DNA of 64,000 nt from Bin5 sp965218625 (GCA_965218625.1 CBDCLG010000008.1:169749-233748); one strand, 5' to 3'. Positions 1 through 9,449 are shown, counted from the first letter of the stretch. Program-made: numbers and translations. Notes: generated by a model from the letters alone, not told the origin.

Positions 1-2
1 CC

Positions 3-2321
3 CGATTGGAAAAGTTAGATGAGCGCGTCAGTAACGCACGACGCGAGTTTACGTCTGCGCAAGAACAGGTTGCAGAGGCAAAACGAGCAGCAAAAACTCA
101 GGTCGAACACGAGACCATTCTTCAACACGAGCCCGACATCAGGCATCTGCAGGAAGGACGAAAAGATTTCATCGGTCTGTTCAGAGACTTGCCGGAGCGG
201 ATGGCTGAACTGAGAGAGCGCGAGAGGACTCTCGCTAAAACACTGAGAGAACTGGGACCGGACTGGAATGAAACAGGCCTGGATGAGTTCGATTTCTCCA
301 TCGCCGTGCGTCAGGAGATCGCCGGGTACCGCGACAGGTTGCACGACGCTTCCGAAACACATTCGAGGCACAGTTCATCGCATGACCAGAACAAGGTCGC
401 ATTGCAGGAGGCAGTCACCGCCGAGGAAAAGGCTGACAGTGAGCTTCAGTCCATCAGCAGGCCGTCCCTGGATGCCGACCAGATAAGGCTGCGCCGCAAC
501 CTGATTCGCACGACAAGGTCGCGACTCAACGAACTCGACCGCGAGCGGCAGAACGCGTTGAATCTGCAAAATCAGCTGGACAGCCTGCAAAGCACGGAAC
601 GCCCGCCAGGCGAGGCAGACCATAGCAAAGCCATCGCCGCTGCTCTGGTTGCCGGCTTTGCACTCGCGGTCGGAGGGCTGGTTCTTGGCGGAACCGCGCT
701 CTTCATTGGCATCGCGGCCGCCGTCGCGCTCGGCGCTTTGGCCCTGTTTCTGTACATTTCAGGCAAAGCCCGCCTTGCAGGTACCGGGGAATCGCCCCTC
801 GCTTCCACCACCCGCGAGTCGCTGCAACGTGCACAAGCCGGTATTCAGGGTCTCCACTCCACGATGACGCACGAAGCTGCGCCCCTTGCACTGGAAAAGA
901 TCGACGAGCCGTCCATCCTTGCAGCAGAAGCGTCGCTCGACGAAGAGGCAGACAGATTGCAGGAGTGGACCCGTATCGCCGAAGCGCTCGACGCTGCAAA
1001 GGAACTGACGGCTCAGCGGCATACTCATGTCGAGGAGTCCGCCGCTGCCGCCGAAGACGCAGAACGGCAGCTCGTTTCCGCGCAACACGAGTGGCAGAAC
1101 TGGCTGAATGCCCGCGGTCTGCTCGATACGTTCACGCCGGAGACCGCCGGCGAACTTCAGCGACAGATCGAGCTTGGACGCAACCAGCTCAACGAGTTAC
1201 AAAGCTTCCGGCAGCGCATCAAGGATATCGAAAATGACATCGCCCAGCATGTCGCGGACGTCGAACCGCTTGCGTCGGCCTTCGACGTCACCTTCGACCG
1301 CAGCGACGAGCGCGCAGTTGTCGCGGCAGCTGACAGGCTCGTCGCGTTGCTTGAGGAAGTCCGGGAGCATGACAGGAGACGGACCAGCGCGCAATCGGAA
1401 ATGGAGGCCGCCAGGCGTCAACTGGAAGAGCGCGCAGGCGAACTTCAAGAGGCGCAGGGGGAACTTGAGCAGTTGTTCCGAAGCGGCGGAGCCGGGAACG
1501 CCGAAGAGTTCCGCGTGCGGGCAAAACAGACAGAAAAGCGGGAAGAACTCGAAACCGGGTCCCGAGCCGCGCGCAACCAGCTTCAACGTCTCAGCGGCCC
1601 GGGTGAACCGCTGCAGTCACTCATAGCCGACCTCCAAAGAACAGACCTTCAGTCGATCAGCGATAAGATAGCCGCGCTGGAGGAAGAAGAGGCCGCTGTC
1701 GGCGCCCAACATGATGAGCTGCTGACCGAGCGCGGTTCCATCCAGACCGATCTCGCCAACCTCGCCAGCGAGGAGGAGTCGTCGCGGCTGCGCATGCAGC
1801 GCAACATCCTCCTGGAGCAGTTAAGGGGCCACGCGCACGACTGGTCGCGGCTCACCCTCGCCCACAATCTGCTAAATGAGACGCGCCGAAAGTTCGAGCG
1901 CGAGCGGCAGCCGGATGTTGTTCGTCATGCCCGGAAGGATTTCGCTGCAATCACCGGGGGACGGTACCAACGGCTGTACGCGCCTCTCGGTGAACAGACG
2001 ATCACGGTGACGGATGACAGTGGACAGAGCAAGCAGCCGTCCGAACTGAGCCGCGGCACACGCGAGCAGCTGTTCCTGGCCCTCCGCTTTGGATTGATCC
2101 GCGACCTTGGTCAGCGAACGGAGCCGCTTCCCGTCATTGTCGACGAGGTTCTCGTGAACTTCGATCCCGAGAGGGCGTTCCGCGCCGCAGTCGCGTTCAC
2201 GAACCTGTCTGCCACCCACCAGGTCCTGGTTTTCACCTGCCATCCGGCGATCGTCAAGATGTTTTGTGATGCGTCATCGGAAGCGGGCACAAAAGAGCCC
2301 CAAGTGCTGTCATTCAGCTAG
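3..2321 (+). CDS. YhaN/Rad50-like SMC-type ATPase, 3' part (N-terminus outside window)
   Basis: The frame is open from the left edge, so the true start is not visible; about 770 codons remain. Long charged, heptad-rich coiled-coil stretches flank a strongly hydrophobic block (visible residues about 205-255, enough for two membrane helices), an arrangement typical of YhaN proteins. The last 130 residues carry the C-terminal half of an ABC-type ATPase: the signature region LSRGTREQLFLAL near residue 681, Walker B PVIVDEVLVNFD, and an FTCHP segment placed like the H-loop. Family knowledge: such proteins pair with an SbcD/YhaO-like nuclease in DNA-end processing. The partner would lie upstream and cannot be seen. 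The gene ends at a TAG directly followed in frame by a nuclease-domain remnant. Confidence 0.8.
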   Translation, partial: RLEKLDERVSNARREFTSAQEQVAEAKRAAKTQVEHETILQHEPDIRHLQEGRKDFIGLFRDLPERMAELRERERTLAKTLRELGPDWNETGLDEFDFSIAVRQEIAGYRDRLHDASETHSRHSSSHDQNKVALQEAVTAEEKADSELQSISRPSLDADQIRLRRNLIRTTRSRLNELDRERQNALNLQNQLDSLQSTERPPGEADHSKAIAAALVAGFALAVGGLVLGGTALFIGIAAAVALGALALFLYISGKARLAGTGESPLASTTRESLQRAQAGIQGLHSTMTHEAAPLALEKIDEPSILAAEASLDEEADRLQEWTRIAEALDAAKELTAQRHTHVEESAAAAEDAERQLVSAQHEWQNWLNARGLLDTFTPETAGELQRQIELGRNQLNELQSFRQRIKDIENDIAQHVADVEPLASAFDVTFDRSDERAVVAAADRLVALLEEVREHDRRRTSAQSEMEAARRQLEERAGELQEAQGELEQLFRSGGAGNAEEFRVRAKQTEKREELETGSRAARNQLQRLSGPGEPLQSLIADLQRTDLQSISDKIAALEEEEAAVGAQHDELLTERGSIQTDLANLASEEESSRLRMQRNILLEQLRGHAHDWSRLTLAHNLLNETRRKFERERQPDVVRHARKDFAAITGGRYQRLYAPLGEQTITVTDDSGQSKQPSELSRGTREQLFLALRFGLIRDLGQRTEPLPVIVDEVLVNFDPERAFRAAVAFTNLSATHQVLVFTCHPAIVKMFCDASSEAGTKEPQVLSFS

Positions 2322-2678
2322 GCCAACGACATCTGCTCCCCCGTCGGCGACGGCACCGTCGAAGGCTTCATCAACCGGCTCTTCGAAGAAGAAGACGGCT
2401 TCGTCATCGTAAACTTCAAGACCGACGCCGTCAGCGGCAACGAAGCAATCCAACAGGCGATCTCCCGTTATCGGTTGCAGGGCGGCGTTTACGCGCTCGC
2501 TCTGACACTGACCGTCGGTGGTAAAATAAGGGAGGTGTCCTTCCTCTTCCTGGCGCCGGTTCAGATCAGCGCCATCGACAACCTGCCCGTCGCGCGCTGC
2601 GAGAAGCCGGGAAGAAGGCGCTGGACTTTCTCCAGGGAGACGCGCCCGCATCACCATGACCGCCAAGACAACCCATGA
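2322..2678 (+). pseudogene. RecB/AddA-type PD-(D/E)XK nuclease domain remnant
   Basis: There is no start codon. Reading begins directly after the upstream TAG and in the same frame. The translation resembles the C-terminal nuclease domain of UvrD/AddA helicase-nucleases: DGTVEGFINRLFEEEDGFVI, then VNFKTDAVSG, then RYRLQGGVYALAL and a VSFLFLAP strand. In the family the core reads (I/V)VDYKTD, where the Asp and Lys are catalytic. Here the Asp is Asn (VNFKTD), so the site would be dead even if expressed. Similarity fades after about 2620 and the frame runs to 2678. Most likely the last 100 residues of a lost addA/recB-like gene. The domain identity is read by eye. Confidence 0.6.
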
Positions 2679-2899
2679 AACTGTCGACGCATCAGACCGT
2701 GGCGCAAGCAGGCCGGAAGAGAACGCCCATACTCGAGAACGATACGCAGGCCGCTACTCCGAGGCTGCTGCAGACCTGCAGGGTGACCGGAATCTCGGAA
2801 AACCGGCGCAACCGGGAAGCCTCCCCGACACTTCCGAGCGCTCAGACGCGATAGGACCCTGCGCTTCGAGCCGACTGTGGAAATTTGAAAGGAAATATC

Positions 2900-4510
2900 A
2901 TGGCTGCAAAACATCGCACTTCCCGTCGGGCGATCGCAGCGATTGTTTCCCTCCTGCTGACCGCCTGCGTTCCCGCCACTGCAGGACCCGAAATTCCAAT
3001 CAGCGCGCCCGCGCCCGCCGCGCCCCTGATATCGATCCACAACCCGCTGGTGTTGCCGGTTGGAGACACCCCCTTGTCCTCAGGAGGCCCGTTCCAGGGC
3101 TGGCCGGAGGTCGAGGTCGAGGGGCACGGCTTGAAGATCTTCCATCCGAATGGGTGGCTCTTCGCCTCCTCACAGGAGGAGCTTCGCGCCCTGCGTCCGC
3201 AGCTTGACGACGCCGAGATGGCCGATGCCCTGCTCAAGGAGAGGGAGAGCTATGTCGATTCGCTGACGCCGGCCGGGCAGGAACAGCTCTTCGCCGGTGC
3301 CGGTTTCCCCTTCGACCCGAACGCCGCACCGCTGGAGACCAACGGCTTCCATCTCCTCGCCGTTCCCAGCGAAGGCCGGAGCCTGGAGACCTATGCACGC
3401 GAGCTGGCCGCACAGCTGCAAGCCTCCGGGCTGACTTTGGTCAAAAGCATCGAAATCGGGCACGGGCTGCGGCCCTGGGGCGAGCAGACCGCAACGATTC
3501 GCTACCGGATCGACGGCGTGCGCGCCTTCCGCGACCGGGTCGTCACCGTCCCCGGCGCCAACGTCGACGGCCGGCAGGTCGTCCTGCTCTCTCCCGACGG
3601 CGGGACCTTTCTGACCGTTACCTACGACGTTTGGGGCGAGCATTCCGAATGGGTGGAAGGGCTGCTGCACGAGGTCGTGCGGCGCGTCCAATGGCTGGAG
3701 GACCCTGCCTTGCAGCCCCACTCCGGGCCGACGCTGACCATCAACCGGAGCATGAACGTGCGCAGGGGGCCGGGCACCGACCATCCGGTCATCGGCGGCG
3801 CGGCCGCCGATCAACAGTTCGACGCGATCAGCAGAAATGCCAGCGGCGAATGGTGGCAGATCGTGTTCAGCGGCCAGCTGGCCTGGCTGCATAGCGACTA
3901 TGTGACCGCGTCCGCGGACGCGGAAGATGTACCCCTGGCGGACGGGACCGGCTGGCTCAAATATGACGATGATGCACACGGGCTGTCGGTCTCCTTCCCG
4001 TCGACATGGCGCTATTTCGACCCGGCGCGGCCCACCGCGGCCGACCTGGCCCTCTTCTCCGCCGCCAAACGGTACGACAGCGAGCAGTTCAACGTCGCAG
4101 GGTTGGGCCGGATGGTGTCGACAATGACCTACCGCCGCGACGATGCCGTGACCGGGCTTGGCCTGCACGCCGGCCGGACCGACCGCGAAGCGAGCAACTT
4201 CGCGCTGGTCTTTTCCTTCGCAGCCAACGGCCGCACCCTGGATGACTACGCACAGGCGGCCGCCGCGCACACCTACAGCATCGAGCCCGCCCGCGTTGCA
4301 ACATCCGTCAGTTTGAGGCCGTCAGGCGAAGAGGTCGTATCGGTCCGCTACCGCGAATACGAGACCGATAGCGAAGTCTGGCAGGTCTGGCTCCTCTCGC
4401 CGGACGGTGAGACGCTGGCCGCGCTCGGGTTCAGCATTCACCGCGACCAATTCGCCGCGCTGAAACCGGTGCTGAACGAAATCGTGCGGCGGCTGCGTTG
4501 GATCGGATAG
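2900..4510 (+). CDS. Lipoprotein with bacterial SH3 domain
   Basis: 536 aa from ATG 2900, chosen over an in-frame TTG at 2885 because GGAAA lies 4 nt upstream of the ATG and the product then begins with a clean lipoprotein signal (basic MAAKHRTSRR, hydrophobic IAAIVSLLL, lipobox LTAC with Cys23). Residues about 278-340 form an SH3b domain (SMNVRRGPGTDHPVIGG, later WWQIVFSGQLAWLHSDYV), usually involved in cell-wall or peptide binding. Two related alpha/beta segments flank it, each ending in a similar motif (EVVRRVQWLED near residue 260; EIVRRLRWIG at the C-terminus), which suggests an internal duplication. Predicted to be an extracytoplasmic lipid-anchored protein. Ligand unknown. Confidence 0.7.
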   Translation: MAAKHRTSRRAIAAIVSLLLTACVPATAGPEIPISAPAPAAPLISIHNPLVLPVGDTPLSSGGPFQGWPEVEVEGHGLKIFHPNGWLFASSQEELRALRPQLDDAEMADALLKERESYVDSLTPAGQEQLFAGAGFPFDPNAAPLETNGFHLLAVPSEGRSLETYARELAAQLQASGLTLVKSIEIGHGLRPWGEQTATIRYRIDGVRAFRDRVVTVPGANVDGRQVVLLSPDGGTFLTVTYDVWGEHSEWVEGLLHEVVRRVQWLEDPALQPHSGPTLTINRSMNVRRGPGTDHPVIGGAAADQQFDAISRNASGEWWQIVFSGQLAWLHSDYVTASADAEDVPLADGTGWLKYDDDAHGLSVSFPSTWRYFDPARPTAADLALFSAAKRYDSEQFNVAGLGRMVSTMTYRRDDAVTGLGLHAGRTDREASNFALVFSFAANGRTLDDYAQAAAAHTYSIEPARVATSVSLRPSGEEVVSVRYREYETDSEVWQVWLLSPDGETLAALGFSIHRDQFAALKPVLNEIVRRLRWIG

Positions 4511-5378
4511 CAGAGGAGCGGATTCCCGAAGCTGAGGTCGGCTTGGTCGTGCCGCGCGGGCTGCCTAGCAGCACCACCCGCCCGCCGTCGCCCGCCAGCT
4601 CCAGCGCCTGCGGATCAATCAGACGAAGGACATGAAGGCCACCTGCCACTCTGCTGGTTCCGGCCAGATAGATGTAACCACGATGGGCTGCTACGTCATA
4701 AACCTGAACGAAGCCCTTCACATATCCTGTGCGTGCTGGTTTGGACCGGTCGGAGGCATCGAATATCTGCAAGCTAAAGTACCCAGCGACGTAAACAGTG
4801 TCGTTTCCTGCGGTAATTCTCTTTGGGATACCCTGCACATCATGTGCACCAACGAGCGTCGGTTGGCCAGGATCGGACACGTCCACAATCTTCAATCCTT
4901 CATAAAACTCAACGACATAAGCATATTGTCCGGCCACCTTCACATCTTCAGGATCGTCGCTCATAGCGATGAACCCAATCGCTGTCGGTTGAGCAGCGTC
5001 CTTGACATCGACTATCCAGAGCCCTCCATCTATCGTGAATGGCTCCAGGCCTAGGTGTCCCGCCGTACAACGAGCGCTGCCTACCAACACGTACAGCAGG
5101 CCGTTTTCAAAGTCCGCGCCATACGGATGTCCCCTTCTGCAATAGTAGGAAACCTTTTCTTTACTCATGGGGAAGGCGTTCGGATAGGCTTCTTTCTCAG
5201 CTGCAATCTGGGAAGGTGTGAGGTTCCACCACTCTCCCCACACGCTCCATGGCGGACCCACCAGGTAGCTTTCCAACCTGAATTGCGGTACGGTATCTAC
5301 CCTGTATTGAAGAGGCGAATACACGCCCAATAAAGAGACCTGTTCAGGATCCGTCGCATCCCAGTCGAAAGGACCCAA
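4431..5378 (-). pseudogene. LVIVD-repeat beta-propeller protein, truncated at both ends and fused
   Basis: The frame holds several LVIVD-type blades: GGLWIVDVKDAAQPT, LKIVDVSDPGQPTLVG, LQIFDASDRSKP, each followed by YAYVV/VYVAG strands. Family members are usually secreted propellers of unknown role. No ATG or signal peptide is present: the first usable codon is TTG at 5378, and the frame reads on into the divergent neighbour before meeting a stop, so the N-terminus is missing. At the 3' end the reading passes into 66 bp copied from the dehydrogenase at 6479-7495 (ALELAGDGGRVVLLGSPRGT) and then into antisense sequence of the lipoprotein gene. The last about 65 residues are therefore not propeller. 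Judged a chimeric remnant. Confidence 0.65.
4548..4613. repeat. Ectopic 66-bp copy of MDR dehydrogenase gene segment
   Basis: Matches 6758-6823 at 64 of 66 positions by eye (differences at the seventh base of ctgcctagca and in agct/agcg). The source is the Rossmann-fold end of the dehydrogenase gene. The copy has the same orientation and creates the hybrid 3' end of the LVIVD frame. Confidence 0.8.
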
Positions 5379-5384
5379 AACACA

Positions 5385-6008
5385 ATGCCTACTTCGTTCA
5401 CCCCAAGTGACGTTGCTTCAATCCTCGCTTATCTCATACCCGGTTTTATCGCCTTATATGTCCGCTCGCAATTCGTGACAACCCCTCATCACCAAGACGA
5501 CGAGCGATTACTTTCATATTTGACCATCTCAGTCATTTACGACGCCCTTGTTATCCGGTATTTCCCTGGAGCAATAGCAGGCTCATGGTTTGGGCTTGGG
5601 TTTTTTCTTGTGTTCATTGTTGGCCCTATCATCATCGGGATACTTCTGGGGGTCAACACACAAAGAGACTATGTGCGTGGCTTATTTAGCAAATTGAAAC
5701 TCTTTCCGATCCATCCAATACCAACCGCATGGGATTGGAAATTCATCAGCACTACAGAAGAACAATGGGTCCTCGTAACCCTGAAAAACGGCAACATGGT
5801 TGGAGGTATAATGAGTAGCGAGTCCTTTGCTTCATCTAACCCAATTGACCGAGACTTGTATATTCAATGGATGTATGATATAAGTAGTGAAGGTGATTGG
5901 AAGCCGCTGAAGGAAAGAGGGGTCCTGATCACCACCAATGAAATCAGCACAATCGAATTCTGGCCTTATGTCCCCCTGCAGGAGAATGAGCATGAGCAGG
6001 AGAAATAG
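5385..6008 (+). CDS. DUF6338-like membrane protein
   Basis: 207 aa from ATG 5385. The N-terminal half is membrane-embedded: helix at about 9-28 (ASILAYLIPGFIALYV), a possible second near 45-60, and a long hydrophobic segment at about 68-92 (LGFFLVFIVGPIIIGILLG). The soluble C-terminal domain has the pattern TAWDWKFIST..WVLVTLKNGNMVGG and ends ISTIEFWPY, which I associate with the DUF6338 family of short inner-membrane proteins found on mobile and defence-like loci. The gene is AT-richer than its neighbours, which suggests transfer. It overlaps the next small gene by 17 nt. Biochemical role unknown. Confidence 0.65.
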   Translation: MPTSFTPSDVASILAYLIPGFIALYVRSQFVTTPHHQDDERLLSYLTISVIYDALVIRYFPGAIAGSWFGLGFFLVFIVGPIIIGILLGVNTQRDYVRGLFSKLKLFPIHPIPTAWDWKFISTTEEQWVLVTLKNGNMVGGIMSSESFASSNPIDRDLYIQWMYDISSEGDWKPLKERGVLITTNEISTIEFWPYVPLQENEHEQEK

Positions 6009-6180
6009 ACCAACTCAACGCCCACAATCACCGCCAACACCTCGCCGTGTTACCACTGAAAAACGACCCGCGTCAGGCCCATCACAACAACATGGCTATC
6101 AGATAACTGCCGGTCCAAATACCCCGAAAGAACCTCCCGCAAATCCCCCGAACGAAGGGTCTGGGGTTAAGAAAGGTTAG
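5992..6180 (+). CDS. Small proline-rich partner of the DUF6338-like gene
   Basis: 62 aa. Start ATG 5992 is preferred over ATG 5986 because GGAG at 5981-5984 is 7 nt from 5992 but only 1 nt from 5986. The gene starts inside the 3' end of the DUF6338-like gene, implying translational coupling. The product is rich in Pro, Arg, Gln and Thr with no hydrophobic core and ends HGYQITAGPNTPKEPPANPP followed by NEGSGVKKG. Short tails with a GYQ(P/I)..G pattern recur, from memory, in tiny proteins next to DUF6338 genes, so the pair may be a functional unit. Possibly an intrinsically disordered cytoplasmic partner. Confidence 0.55.
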   Translation: MSRRNRPTQRPQSPPTPRRVTTEKRPASGPSQQHGYQITAGPNTPKEPPANPPNEGSGVKKG

Positions 6181-6478
6181 TAGAGCGGAACTACCATTAC
6201 TCATCTCCGCCATCCGAACTGGCCCCTCCCCGACAAAGAGCAAGAACACCCCCCAAATTGTAAGAGCCTCCCAATCTGTGTTAGGCTTTTGTCTTCGCTA
6301 CTCTATTTGATACCGCGTTTATTCTTCTGACCACCCCCTTTCGTTAGTGTGCTACTACAAGATCATGGCCTCGCAGCGAAAATCTGTGAAGGTAAGCGTA
6401 TAATTTCCGAAAAATAAGGTGCATTTATGCGAATTCGGCCGGCTCTGAACAGAGCAGCCGCCGCCCGCGCAAAGACAG
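6181..6478. other. Gene-free spacer
   Basis: About 300 bp between the DUF6338-like pair and the convergent end of the dehydrogenase gene. No credible reading frame, RNA gene or strong hairpin seen. Confidence 0.5.
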
Positions 6479-7495
6479 TTACGCGTTCGTCCCCGCCCAT
6501 TCGATCAGCACACCCAAATAATCCCGCGGGCGTTCAATCAGCTTCTCGTATATCTCGCCAACCGCCTCCGGCTGCACGCGGTGGCTGATCAACCCCTCGT
6601 CCGACAGCGAACCGTCCGCAAACAGACGCATGACCAGCTCAAGATTGCGCTCACGCGTCCACGGATCGCGCACCGTGTGCGCATGTCCGGAAACGCGGGC
6701 GTGCGCACCGATCAGCGAGACACCTTTTTGGTGGACGGCGTAGAGATCGATTTCGACCGTGCCGCGCGGGCTGCCCAGCAGCACCACCCGCCCGCCGTCG
6801 CCCGCCAGCGCCAGCGCCTGCGGTATCACGTCGGGATTGCCGGTCGCCTCGATCACCACCTCGGCCATGCGCCCATCGGTGAGATCGCCCACCACCTGCC
6901 CGACGTCGATCTCGGCCGGATTGAACGCCCGTACATCCGCTGCCGCCGCGACATCCACCCGCCTGGGAAAGAAATCGACCCCGATCACCGGCCGCGCGCC
7001 CGCAACGCGCGTCAGCCGCGCCGCAAACTGGCCGACCAGCCCCAGCCCCAGGACGACCACCGTTTCGCCCAGCGCGACCCGGCCCTGGCGCACACCCACC
7101 GCGCTGATGCCGCCCATCACCGCCAGGGCCCCCTGTTCGAACGAGACCAACGGCGGCAAGCGCCAGATCTTGGTTGTGCGTACATCGCACACCGCCCAAT
7201 CGCCGTGCGCTGCGTAGGCCACCACCCAGTCGCCCGGCGCCCACCCCGTCACCGCGCCGCCAACCGCCTGCACAACACCGGCCAGGGCGTAGCCCAGCTC
7301 CTGGGGCAGAAGCGGCGAGTCGGACTGCGAAAAACCGATGTGCGTACCTCTGTACAGCGCCAGCTCCGTGCCCGCGCTGATCAGCGAGCAGACCGACCTG
7401 ACGACCAGCTCATGCGGAGCCGGCTCCGCCGCGATCTCGAAACTCTCCCACTCTATCCGGCCAACGTCCTTACAGACCAGGCGTCTGGCTTGCAT
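6479..7495 (-). CDS. Zinc-type medium-chain dehydrogenase/reductase (MDR family)
   Basis: 338 aa. N-terminal GroES-like domain (SLISAGTELALYRG, then LGYALAGVVQAVGGAVTGWAPGDWV) and C-terminal Rossmann fold with the nucleotide loop VVVLGLGLVGQFAARL, acidic residue in VIGVDFFPRR, and the closing strand GGRVVLLGSPRG. Family reaction: NAD(P)-dependent alcohol/polyol or sugar oxidation. The classic catalytic Cys/His pair is not obvious, so zinc dependence is uncertain. Its start overlaps the end of the GH127 gene by 26 nt, so it is the last gene of a leftward glycoside-use operon. A 66-bp piece of this gene is duplicated at 4548-4613. Confidence 0.8.
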   Translation of the reverse strand: MQARRLVCKDVGRIEWESFEIAAEPAPHELVVRSVCSLISAGTELALYRGTHIGFSQSDSPLLPQELGYALAGVVQAVGGAVTGWAPGDWVVAYAAHGDWAVCDVRTTKIWRLPPLVSFEQGALAVMGGISAVGVRQGRVALGETVVVLGLGLVGQFAARLTRVAGARPVIGVDFFPRRVDVAAAADVRAFNPAEIDVGQVVGDLTDGRMAEVVIEATGNPDVIPQALALAGDGGRVVLLGSPRGTVEIDLYAVHQKGVSLIGAHARVSGHAHTVRDPWTRERNLELVMRLFADGSLSDEGLISHRVQPEAVGEIYEKLIERPRDYLGVLIEWAGTNA

Positions 7496-9449
7496 CTTCC
7501 CTTTCCTCTCCCTGCGCCCTGCCGTCTATCCACGTCCGCAGCGACGACCTGCTCTCCCGGTTTCCCCAGGCATAGTAGGGAATGAAAGTCAGCTTGCCGG
7601 CCGCCTGATCGCACGACCCGCCCGGCCCTTGCAGCGCGGCAACCCCGCCCAGAAGATCCTGCCGGTAATCCACCGCAAACCCGTCCAGCAGCGCAGCCTG
7701 CCGGTAATGCCCGGTCAGCTCGCCGCCGCCCACGCCATCCCCCGCCGGCAGCCCAACCCACGCGCCCCACATACTGAGACCGGGATTGTCAGTGCTCTCG
7801 ACACAGTAGACAAGCGGGCCGCGACACAGCGCAACCTTGCCCTCGTAGTACCGGGCGCGCGCATCGGCCGTGACCGCGACGACCGGCATCGGCAGCCGCA
7901 GACTGACAACATCGCCTTTGCGCCACACCCTGTCGATGCGGCAATAGGAGCCCGGCGCAACATCGCCCCCGTACGGCCGGCCATTCACCTGCACAGATGC
8001 GGCGCGGCACCATGCCGGAATGCGCAGAAACAGATCAAACGCCGCCGGCCGCGCAGGGTCAAGCCTGATCGTAACCTCGCCCTCCCACGGATACTCTGTC
8101 TCCTGCATCAGGCGCAGCTTCGTCCCGTCCTGCAGCCGCCACTCCATCCTGCAGCCGTCGTACAGGTGGACCCATACGCCCTCCTGCGACGTGCTGAAGA
8201 TATAACCCGGCAGCGACGCGAGCATGCGCAGCGCATTGGGCGGGCAGCAACCGGTCGACGTCGAGGCCCAGGGTGTACGCTGCCAGTGGTTGCCGTCGGA
8301 CGAGAGCGGACAGAGATAATGGAACCTGGCGCCGTCGAGCGACACGTGCGCCAGAAAACCGTTGTAGAGCGTCCTCTCCATCAGGTCGGCGTAGCGGGCC
8401 GCGCCTGCCAGCGCCAGCATCCGCCAGTTCCAGGTCGCGTTTCCAATCGCTTCGCACGTCTCCATGCCGGTGCCCAGCAGAAACCGGAAAACGCCCGCAT
8501 GCAGCTCGAACGCCTCCTTGCAAGTCATCTCGATGTTCTCCGCATCCACAGCCAGCTGGCCGGTCAGATGCAGCTTGCCCGCGACCATGTCGCCCCAGAT
8601 AGCGGTCAGCTTGTCCAGGAACGCCCGCTCGCCGGTCTCGGCATAGTAGTCGGCGCCGGCGCACAAAAGGTAGGTCTGCCGCACCACGTGCCTGCTGGCA
8701 GAGCCGCGGAATGGGGAGCCCACAACCGGAGGCTGCCGCAGCAGCGGCGTGAGAAAATGACGCGCGCCGGCGAGATACCGCTCCTGGCCGGTGCTGCGGT
8801 AGAGCTCGACCAATGCCATTTCGATCACGCTGTGCCCGGCAAAATCCTCACCCCCGAACCGCTCGCAAACTGCGTCGGCGACACGCTGCGCGCACTCCAG
8901 GAACTCGGTCGAGCCGGTCGCCCGGTGGTGCGCGATCGCCGCCTGGATCAGATGGCCCGGCGAGCCCAGTCCGTACGACTTTTCGAAGCTGTCGCCATAG
9001 TAGATCGCCCAAAAAGCATCATCCTCGTGCGCGCGCACAACGCCGCGCACAAACAGGTCGAGCCGCGCGCGCGTCTCCGCATCATGCCCGGAATGTATGA
9101 AATAGGCGCACGCCTCCAGCCACTTATGGAAACTCGCCCGCCACGAATGCCCGTTGCGCGTGCGGTTCATCCCCGTCGGATTGGCCTTGAGCGTCTCCAG
9201 GCCGGCGCCGATGCCCGCCCTGTCGCCCGCCGCGTACGCCCGGAACGGCGCGGTCTGGTCGTCCACGTCCAGCCAGTCCAGGTACGCCGGGATGCCGTTG
9301 CGCCGGCCGGCACCGATGCGCGCCTTCCAGAAGCCGTCGCCCATCCTGACCGCCTGCACCGGAACAGGTCTGAGCGCGGCATATGGACTGGAGACGGTGG
9401 ACACCACGCCCGCCTTCTGCCACTGTGGGATCTTCCCGTTGTTCGACAT
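7470..9449 (-). CDS. GH127-type beta-L-arabinofuranosidase (DUF1680 family)
   Basis: 659 aa from ATG 9449 (MSNNGK); an upstream in-frame extension to 9503 looks non-coding. The fold is an alpha/alpha barrel with MGDGFWKARI near the N-terminus. Characterised GH127 enzymes bind zinc through a Glu-x-Cys and a Cys-Cys pair and use a Cys nucleophile. Both motifs are visible here: METCEAIGNATWNWRM and STGCCPPNALRMLASLPGYI. Expected reaction: release of beta-L-arabinofuranose or a related furanoside from plant or algal glycans. No signal peptide, so probably cytoplasmic, acting on imported oligosaccharides. Overlaps the downstream dehydrogenase and follows the next glycosidase-like gene in one operon. 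Substrate inferred from family only. Confidence 0.85.
   Translation of the reverse strand: MSNNGKIPQWQKAGVVSTVSSPYAALRPVPVQAVRMGDGFWKARIGAGRRNGIPAYLDWLDVDDQTAPFRAYAAGDRAGIGAGLETLKANPTGMNRTRNGHSWRASFHKWLEACAYFIHSGHDAETRARLDLFVRGVVRAHEDDAFWAIYYGDSFEKSYGLGSPGHLIQAAIAHHRATGSTEFLECAQRVADAVCERFGGEDFAGHSVIEMALVELYRSTGQERYLAGARHFLTPLLRQPPVVGSPFRGSASRHVVRQTYLLCAGADYYAETGERAFLDKLTAIWGDMVAGKLHLTGQLAVDAENIEMTCKEAFELHAGVFRFLLGTGMETCEAIGNATWNWRMLALAGAARYADLMERTLYNGFLAHVSLDGARFHYLCPLSSDGNHWQRTPWASTSTGCCPPNALRMLASLPGYIFSTSQEGVWVHLYDGCRMEWRLQDGTKLRLMQETEYPWEGEVTIRLDPARPAAFDLFLRIPAWCRAASVQVNGRPYGGDVAPGSYCRIDRVWRKGDVVSLRLPMPVVAVTADARARYYEGKVALCRGPLVYCVESTDNPGLSMWGAWVGLPAGDGVGGGELTGHYRQAALLDGFAVDYRQDLLGGVAALQGPGGSCDQAAGKLTFIPYYAWGNRESRSSLRTWIDGRAQGEEREDASQTPGL

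Noticed and set aside
4632..5054. 140-codon plus-strand frame opposite the LVIVD remnant
   Set aside because: The minus strand shows clear propeller blades; this frame has no pattern of its own.
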